Origin: Anastatus disparis
Taxonomy: Eukaryota > Arthropoda > Insecta > Hymenoptera > Eupelmidae
Direction of reading: 5' to 3'
NCBI GenBank assembly: GCA_017163975.1
Contig: JAFFSR010000221.1
Location: forward strand, 8,680,001 to 8,744,000
Length of the DNA stretch: 64,000 bases
A program made the position numbers and the translations under genes. The notes beneath the pieces are model-generated. The model saw only the letters and a list, made by a program, of their open reading frames with translations. It was not told where the DNA came from and did no database searches. How positions within the stretch are numbered: the first letter of the stretch is position 1; the number at the start of each line of letters is the position of its first letter. Of this stretch, positions 57,686-64,000 are shown in pieces.

Positions 57686-57960
57686 TTAGTATAATCTGTT
57701 GAGCGTGCGTCAAGCGCGAGTGAAGCGTCCGTTTCCGCGCGCGAAGGTCGTGCGCTATAGACCGGAAGTGGGCCGACCTTGCCACGCAGACATCGTGTAT
57801 GCATATAGCCATCTGTATGAACGGAATGAACGTGTTCTATCGACTCATACGACCGTTATACCATGCTCCGGACAGCTTATGCGCCTCCCCAACTTGCTTT
57901 TTTTCCATTGGCTATTAGCCCTTCTCAGCTCTTATTTTCTTTTAACAAACCTATAGGCTC
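57686..57960. other. GC-richer island, possible regulatory or exonic sequence
   Basis: Unlike most of the window this segment is CpG- and GC-richer (GCGTCAAGCGCGAGTGAAGCG, GACCGGAAGTGGGCCGACC). An open frame covers 57699-57956 but starts with TTG; its first methionine is far inside and no splice donor is convincing. It lies 2.6 kb upstream of the first recognised exon and could be an alternative first exon, a promoter or an unidentified repeat. Confidence 0.35.
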
Positions 57961-58207
57961 TATCTTTTCTATAGTGATGTACAAGTGTTACATTATTACA
58001 ATTTCTCTATTGTAATATTGTTATTATATTTTTTTATATGCTGATAGCTTAACAATGTATTGTCTTTATTTTTAAATTATTTCATTTTTAAGTTTTGCAA
58101 ACAGCTTATTAAAAATAATTATTAATATTATTTCAAACAACACATATACTTTATAAATGATTTTCAATTAATTATTTTATCTATACTGTAAAAACAAATT
58201 TGTAATA

Positions 58208-58549
58208 TTAAGGTAGTTGTCGAGCCATTACATCATTAAAAAATTATTTATTATGAAATTCATTAAAATTTGGTTTATAACTTCAATATAACTTTATAAA
58301 TGAATAGTTCAATTTTTGGAAGGATTAACGGTTTCATAACTATAATATAATATTTTAAATTTGTAATTTTAATGATATTTATTATATAAAATGAAAATTT
58401 CAAAGTTTTATATCTCACTTTAGAAACCGCTGGACGTTATAAAATTTAAACTATTTATTTGTGAAATTATATTGAAGTTGCGGACTAAATTTTAAAGCAT
58501 GTTATAATAAACAATTTTTTATGATGTAAGGAGTCGACAACTACCTTAA
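58208..58549. mobile_element. TTAA-flanked MITE with GGTAGTTGTCGA ends
   Basis: TTAAGGTAGTTGTCGAGCC at the left and GGAGTCGACAACTACCTTAA at the right; 342 bp. Weaker complementarity (GGTTTATAACTTCAATAT against ATATTGAAGTTGCGG) continues inward. Its termini are unlike TTAA-I and TTAA-II. Confidence 0.82.
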
Positions 58550-60186
58550 CACATATAAGTGTTGCAGATAAAACAAATTTTTTTTGTGTTAAAATTTACA
58601 AATAATTTTTGTGTACATATTCGAGTAAAAATTTTAGTACAAAATTTTAACAATAATAAGTGTAAATTTTATAAATTTATTTGTGTTAAAGTAGAAAGAT
58701 TTTAATAATGTTTAGATAGTAAATATTTGCATAATAATATTACAAATATTTTTGTGTTGATTTCAATAGTACATAAAAATTTTAAAGTTACAAAAAATTT
58801 CATATTAATTATTTTACAAACATATGTGTAAAACTTTAACACAAAAATTGATGTTGAAAAAAATTTTTGACAAATTACACAAAATTTTTTACATTGTATA
58901 TTTGATAAAACGTAATTGATTAAAATAGAATAGGATTACTATTATGCTTTTCTTCAATATATAACTTTAAATTAAATTAATTTAGTGTTGAATATGTTTT
59001 ATGTCTCAAAATTTTTTAAGAATAACTTTTAATTAATTTATCATTTTGGCATTGTATTTAAAAGTATATATTAAAAAAGTGATAATAAAAAAGACTTCCA
59101 AAAACCAAATTTTATTGAAAATATTTTATCATATTTATTTGATTAGTTGCTGAGATAATTTTTGAATTGTTTGAAAAAATTGTGTGAATAATTTTTCTTA
59201 TTATTGATGTCACAATTTTTACTTAAAACTCTTACATGTCTTATCATAGCAAGAATTTCCTATTTGAATTTTCAAGTTAATAAATAGAAGCCTTGCATAA
59301 AAGAATTTATTTGATTTGTCAGAAAACTATTGAAAATTAAATGAGAAAACATGTTTTCTAACTATATCTTTAATTAAAAGAAATAAACATTTAATTAAAA
59401 GAAAATTTATTATTTAGCCTGCTTTTTTATGGATCTAATAAATCTTTATAAATAAGGTTTCAATTCATATCAATGTTTTTCATTTCAATTCCTATTAAAT
59501 AAAAAATTCGTACTATTTTTTGATGTTTTAATTTACTAACATAACCAGTTGTATTAAAATAGAAATCAATAGTACACGACTTTAATTTAGATTTTTCGTT
59601 AAACATTTTTTTATTTGAATTTACTTCATTAATACGTAAACCTCTGGATTGAAAAAAAAAATAAAAAAACAACAACAAATCTTATAATTATGCAAAAAAA
59701 ACTCTCAACTCAAACTAATCGAGAAAATTTTCTCGTCTCTTCGACACACAAAGATGGGAAAAGACTACTAGGCAACGACTTTGTTAATAACGATAAGAAA
59801 AAAAAACGATGTTCCCTCTTTTCTCGATCATTACTCACAAGCTTTAAAGCACAAGCATTTAAAAAATAAAAAAAAAATCGAGAAAAAGCATCATCGTTTG
59901 AACGTTAAATGCAAAAGCATATATGTACATATGTATACAAAACTTATATAGTAAATGGTTACTTTTTGAATTGCAGATCGGCGCCCGGGGCAGTACGGCG
60001 ATAATAACTCGGAATATAAGGTGAAGGGAAGAAAGGGTGGGTGGGGGGGAAGGAAGAAAGAGTAAAAAAGACAAGTTTTCAAGATACGTGCAATACGCAC
60101 GACGTTATTAAACTTTGAGGACGCAGAGATAGAGACGTGTGTACATGTAAGAAGAAGAAGAAGAAGTTGGTATAGAATCAAAGTGT
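58550..60186. other. AT-rich stretch upstream of the gene
   Basis: 58555-58905 has many TTTTGTGT/ACACAAAA blocks and may be a decayed foldback. 59680-60180 becomes GA-richer, with GCAGATCGGCGCCCGGGGCAG near 59972. No TATA box or start site can be assigned with confidence. Confidence 0.4.
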
Positions 60187-60233
60187 GAGTGTGTGTGTGT
60201 GTGTGTGTGCGTGCGCGTGTGTGTGTAAGTGTG
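60187..60233. repeat. (GT)n-type microsatellite
   Basis: GT-rich run with GC and TAA interruptions, about 100-150 bases upstream of the first recognised exon sequence. Confidence 0.9.
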
Positions 60234-60238
60234 TGAGT

Positions 60239-60239
60239 A

Positions 60240-60292
<53 letters not shown>
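60239..60292. repeat. (GA)n microsatellite near the gene start
   Basis: About 26 GA units with one AAAG interruption. GA runs near promoters are common in insects and can bind GAGA-type factors; here that is only suggested by position. Confidence 0.9.
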
Positions 60293-60365
60293 TAAGAAAA
60301 GAGGAGAAGAAAAGAAAAAAACGAAGAAGAAGGAGCTAACCGTGATTAACGGAGCCGAGCTCAGG

Positions 60366-60437
60366 ATGCTGAGGCGGCCGCCTAGACGGAGCTTCGTCGT
60401 CAACATCGCCACTACGGCCCTTGACGAGGGGCCACAG
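60366..60437 (+). CDS. First exon with upstream ORF (start of a 61-codon ORF)
   Basis: GC-richer exon ending CCACAG before the donor GTGCGT (60438). The frame opened by ATG at 60366 (A at -3) encodes 24 residues, starting MLRRPPRRSFVVNIATTALD, and enters the next exon in phase 0. Spliced to 61176 it continues for 37 more residues and stops at TGA 61287-61289, two bases before the main ATG. It is therefore either a 61-residue upstream ORF in the 5' leader or a real short protein. No family is recognised. The exon's 5' end is not determined; sequence from about 60300 is probably transcribed. Confidence 0.5.
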
Positions 60438-61175
60438 GTGCGTTTTTTTTTCTTTGCGTATATGCATCAAGAACTTATTTATTTTTTCTATCATCTTTTA
60501 TATTCTTTAAATTGTAGGTTTTGGATGAAAATTGATCTTTTTACTATTAATTTTCTTTTGAATTATTGTAAATAAACATCTTTATTGCTATTTCTATAAT
60601 AATTATTAATGTTAATCTTATGTCATCATGTTATGTTTTACAAAAAAAGAAAAAAAATTGAATGGATAACTGATTATTTTATTGAAAATAATTAAAAATT
60701 TTTATTTAAAATTATTAGCTCTTTAAGAGGAGGTCACGTATCTCTGTCCTTGTCTAATCAAAGAATTGAGTTTTTTACACAAACTAACAACTTTAGCAAA
60801 AAACGAAGAGAAAGCCGCATCTCGTAATAAAAAAAGCGATATTTTCTTTGTTAAAAAAAAATTAATTTTATTGCTTCGTTTTCAAGAAAACCTTGAAAAA
60901 CTTAAATCATACAGGTTAGGGTGGACAATTTGGTTTTTCAAGGTTTTCTTGAGAACGAAGCAATAAAATTAATTTTTTCTTATCAAAGAAAATATTGCTT
61001 TTTTTGATACAAGATGCGGCTTTCTCTTCATTTTTTGATAAAGTTATTAGTTTTTGTAAAAAAATCATTTTTTTGATTAGAACAGGACAGAGATACGTGA
61101 CCTCCTCTTAAATGAAATTTAATATTGAAAAAAATAAATGGATGAAACATGATGATTTAAATCATACATTTTCAG
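60438..61175 (+). other. First intron of the right-hand gene
   Basis: Donor GTGCGTTTTT and acceptor ACATTTTCAG, followed directly by another CAG, so acceptors at 61175 and 61178 (a NAGNAG pair) would differ by one glutamine codon. The intron is 738 bases and more than half is the TTAA-I foldback at 60723-61111. Confidence 0.65.
60723..61111. mobile_element. TTAA-I foldback in the first intron
   Basis: TTAAGAGGAGGTCACGTATC and the complement, with TTAA at both ends; the subterminal CTCTGTCCTTGTCTAATC is intact. The arms pair via GAGAAAGCCGCATCTCG and CAAGAAAACCTTGAAAAA around a short loop near 60905-60930. Closest relative: 22013-22399. The termini here are the best preserved of the family. 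In the transcript this would form a hairpin of about 180 base pairs. Confidence 0.92.
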
Positions 61176-61289
61176 CAGCAAACAATATCATCGGTAGCAA
61201 CATCGTTAGCAAAAAGATTAGAAGGTTCGAGCAGAGAATCGACAGCAGGCATAATAATAATAAACACAAGCAATAGAAGTCCTAGCTGA
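61176..61289 (+). CDS. Second-exon part of the upstream ORF
   Basis: In phase with the first exon, it encodes QQTISSVATSLAKRLEGSS and further residues ending NRSPS before TGA at 61287. If the second CAG acceptor is used the first Q is lost. No domain is recognised. Stop and main start are separated by GA only. Confidence 0.45.
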   Translation, partial: QQTISSVATSLAKRLEGSSRESTAGIIIINTSNRSPS

Positions 61290-61291
61290 GA

Positions 61292-61562
61292 ATGTCTGAT
61301 CAAAGTGGAGCAACAACATCCGGTAATACAATACCGGAATCGAGTAGTAATGGTAATGGTGGTAGTGCTAGTAACAGTACCACTAGTGGTGGTCCATCAT
61401 GGTGGCCACCTGTAACGACACAGCCATGGAAATCAACATCAACTAATTCAAATGTTCATACATCAGCAACAGCTAGTGTTGTTAGAACACAACCTGAACC
61501 TGGCAAAAATGTATCTGTTACTACAATTAACGTACCACCGCCATTACATGAAATGCATGATG
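61292..61562 (+). CDS. First coding exon of an unidentified Ser/Thr/Asn/Gly-rich protein
   Basis: ATG at 61292 (A at -3) is preceded in frame by a TAG at 61283, so it is the first possible start in this frame. The exon encodes 90 residues and one extra base before a consensus donor GTAAGAAG at 61563, so the next exon begins in phase 1 outside the window. The sequence starts MSDQSGATTSGNTIPESSSN, is low-complexity and probably disordered for about 35 residues, then has GGPSWWPPVTTQPWKS, then a Thr/Ser/Val segment and VPPPLHEMHD. There is no signal peptide or membrane segment. Codon use is less AT-biased than the surroundings and the composition is typical of the N-terminal tail of a nuclear or RNA-binding regulator, but I do not recognise the family. 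Confidence 0.7.
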
Positions 61563-61893
61563 GTAAGAAGTTTAGTTTATTTTTTTCTATTTAATGTTCT
61601 TATCCTGTGATGTGAGACGAAGCTTTTGTTTTTTATTTTTTTATTATGAAAATAGGGAGATAGAATAATGAGATGGTGATTTTATATAACTATATAGGTG
61701 AAGATAATGTAGATGAGAATGTACTTGCTTGACAATGTACATTATATGAAATTCTTAGGAGAAAGACAATTGTATATCAATAATTGTATCAACGATTTTA
61801 TTATTTATTAACAAAATTCGGCTAGTCAAATTATTCTGCATAAATCTTTCTTTGTGTTCGAAATTTTTCTGTTTTTGATAAACTTAATTATTG

Positions 61894-62947
61894 TACACTC
61901 TAAACTCAAAAGAGTAAAAATTGGAAATAAAAAGTAAAAAAGTATAGTTTTTTCACTTATAAAAGAGTAAATCTACGATTTTACCATTAGTAAAGATAAA
62001 TTTGATGAGTTTATAGTTTATAAAAATAAATTCACGCAATTTACTCTTTTACTAAAAGTAATTGATGTGTTTACTCTTTTGACAAAGAGTAAAAGACACA
62101 TTTATGACTTTGTAAAGAGTGAAATAATACTTTAATAGTTAAAAAGAGTAATTTGATCAATATTTACTTTTACGGTATTCCACAAAAGAGTAAATTCATT
62201 AATTTACTGTTTTCGGGATGATAAAGTCACTTGACTAAATTAAATTCTTGAATTCCTCATATTTAAAATTTCAAACAAAAATTCAAACAATCTTATTTAT
62301 TTTTTAGTTGTTTTTGAACTTATCCTATTAATTTTTCGTGAAATTATACTGACTGAGTTAGGAAAAGTTATAAAAAATAATCAGTTTTAAAGTGTGAAAA
62401 ACATTGTGAAAATTTGTAAAAATAAATACATCTACATGTAAGAAAATATTTTTTTTTAATGCTACTAATAATTTTTAAACTAATTATGGCACTATTAAAA
62501 TATTTTAATTTATATATAATTTGATATTTTAATTAATATTATAATTCCAATCGTATATTGTAAGTATCTCCGATACTTATTGTAGTCACGCGACTTCCGA
62601 ATCTTCACGTGATTTCTGATAATCCCGAAAATAGTAAATTAATGAATTTACTCTTTTGTGGAATATCGTAAAAGTAAATATTGATCAAATTACTCTTTTT
62701 AACTATTAAAGTATTATTTTACTCTTTACAAAGTTATAAATGTGCCTTTTACTCTTTGTCAAAAGAGTAAACACATCAATTACTTTTAGTAAAAGAGTAA
62801 ATTGCGTGAATTTATTTTTATAAACTATAAACTCATCAAATTTATCTTTACTAATGGTAAAATCTTAGATTTACTCTTTTATAAATGAAAAAACTATACT
62901 TTTTTACTTTTTATTTCTAATTTTTACTCTTTTGAGTTTAGAGTGTA
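61894..62947. mobile_element. 1.05-kb foldback with CACTCTAAACTC ends
   Basis: TA-flanked CACTCTAAACTCAAAAGAG at the left and its exact complement at the right. The arms of about 323 bases are almost identical and carry at least eight copies of AAGAGTAAA or its complement. The loop of about 400 bases (62219-62622) is unique. The TA flank suggests a Tc1/mariner-type duplication. No transposase is seen. It lies in the second intron. Confidence 0.88.
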
Positions 62948-63318
62948 AATATATATTTTGTACCCAATATGAATTCGAAATCAAAAGAATCACTAAATTA
63001 TCTGTACTATATAAATATACATTATTCTGGACTATTTTAAAAGCTTAAATTAAATATTTTTTTCAATTAATATTCATGAGCAATACTATACATTGCAATC
63101 AACTATATAACTACTTAAGAAAGTATTTCAAAAAGTAACTGTTAATATATTGATTGCAAAAATAATTTTCTTTTACAATTTAATTTAATGCATACTTCAT
63201 GTAGATTGAAATCTATGTCTACAGATTTATGTACAGATCTAAATTATCGTACATGAAATCGTGTAATTTTACAACCTTACAAGCAAAAAAAAACATACAA
63301 AAATTATCCAATTCGCAG

Positions 63319-63484
<166 letters not shown>

Positions 63485-64000
63485 AGAGAAAAGGAGAGAA
63501 AGAGAAAAGTAAGGTGTAACGTAGTGAAAGAGTGATAAAAAGAAAGAGATAAAAGAAATGGGAAGATCACGGTCAAGAATGAGGAAGCGAATATAGTATG
63601 GTGAGACAGAGATGAAGAACGAGAGTAAAATATGGGTAGGAGAAAAGAGAGAAAAAAAACGAGGAAGATGAAGTATTTATGAGAAGATAAAGAAGCCTAC
63701 GCCTTTGGCGTTTCCCATGAAACGACAAAGTTGCAAAATACGCTTAGTTATACTACAGCGCGTAATTATTAGGCTTGTTAAATCTTATATTTATTTTTTT
63801 CACATCAGCAAGTGCTCTTTCTTTTTACTATCTGAGTTTCTATTGGAATTCTTTGGAGTATATTTAAAAAATAAATCATATAGATTTCATATTCATCATG
63901 ATTTAAAATAGTCGTTGAGGAAAAGAAACAAAAGTTTTAGAACAAATTTAATATATGACCAAACTAAAATAAGTTCTCAAAATATAAAACGTAGGCATCA

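Noticed and set aside
59891..60412. 173-codon minus-strand frame
   Set aside because: Mostly Ser-Leu and Thr-His repeats from the GA and GT microsatellites, antisense to the first exon.

Overview
The window looks like nuclear DNA from an animal, most likely an insect. It is very AT-rich, has spliceosomal intron borders near its right end, long simple-sequence runs (AC, TA, GA), a 5S rRNA-like unit, a tRNA-like SINE head and a dense population of non-autonomous DNA transposons. The insect assignment is an inference; no protein here is recognised well enough to name a species. Family labels used below (HP1, HP2, TTAA-I, TTAA-II, CTAG, CACGGAG, R1) are local names.

From 1 to about 60 kb I see no convincing protein-coding gene. 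The sequence is an intergenic or very long intronic region built from foldback elements, many nested. 0.7-4.6 kb: a foldback with 28-bp tandem arrays in both arms, interrupted by a second foldback, then fragments of other families. 4.9-8.3 kb: a 3.4-kb palindrome carrying two smaller palindromes in its centre and an HP1 element in its right arm. 10-30 kb: microsatellites, eight TTAA-flanked foldbacks or fragments, a Harbinger-like foldback, mariner- and pogo-like MITEs, HP1 and HP2 hairpin elements, a tRNA-like SINE fragment. 31-40 kb: the densest HP1 cluster, including a head-to-tail pair and a copy that holds a 5S-like unit. 40-48 kb: dispersed R1 repeats with GA-rich duplications, nested palindromes and a 140-bp duplication. 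48.4-49.4 kb: a ten-unit minisatellite in which two unit types alternate. 50-58 kb: foldbacks and AT-rich DNA.

The only gene I can support begins near 60.3 kb on the + strand: a short GC-richer first exon, an intron containing a TTAA-I foldback, and a second exon that starts a Ser/Thr/Asn/Gly-rich protein (90 codons, then a consensus splice donor). The remaining coding exons lie beyond the right edge. A 61-codon ORF crosses the first splice junction and stops two bases before the main ATG.

The most unusual material is the HP1/HP2 group. These elements start with TATAG, tend to follow AATCTTT-like sequence, and contain or end in a long hairpin whose two arms match each other within a copy while differing strongly between copies; in HP1 the hairpin tip is a conserved GC-rich motif. 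Two HP1 insertions have recognisable empty target sites inside this same window, so their ends can be mapped directly.
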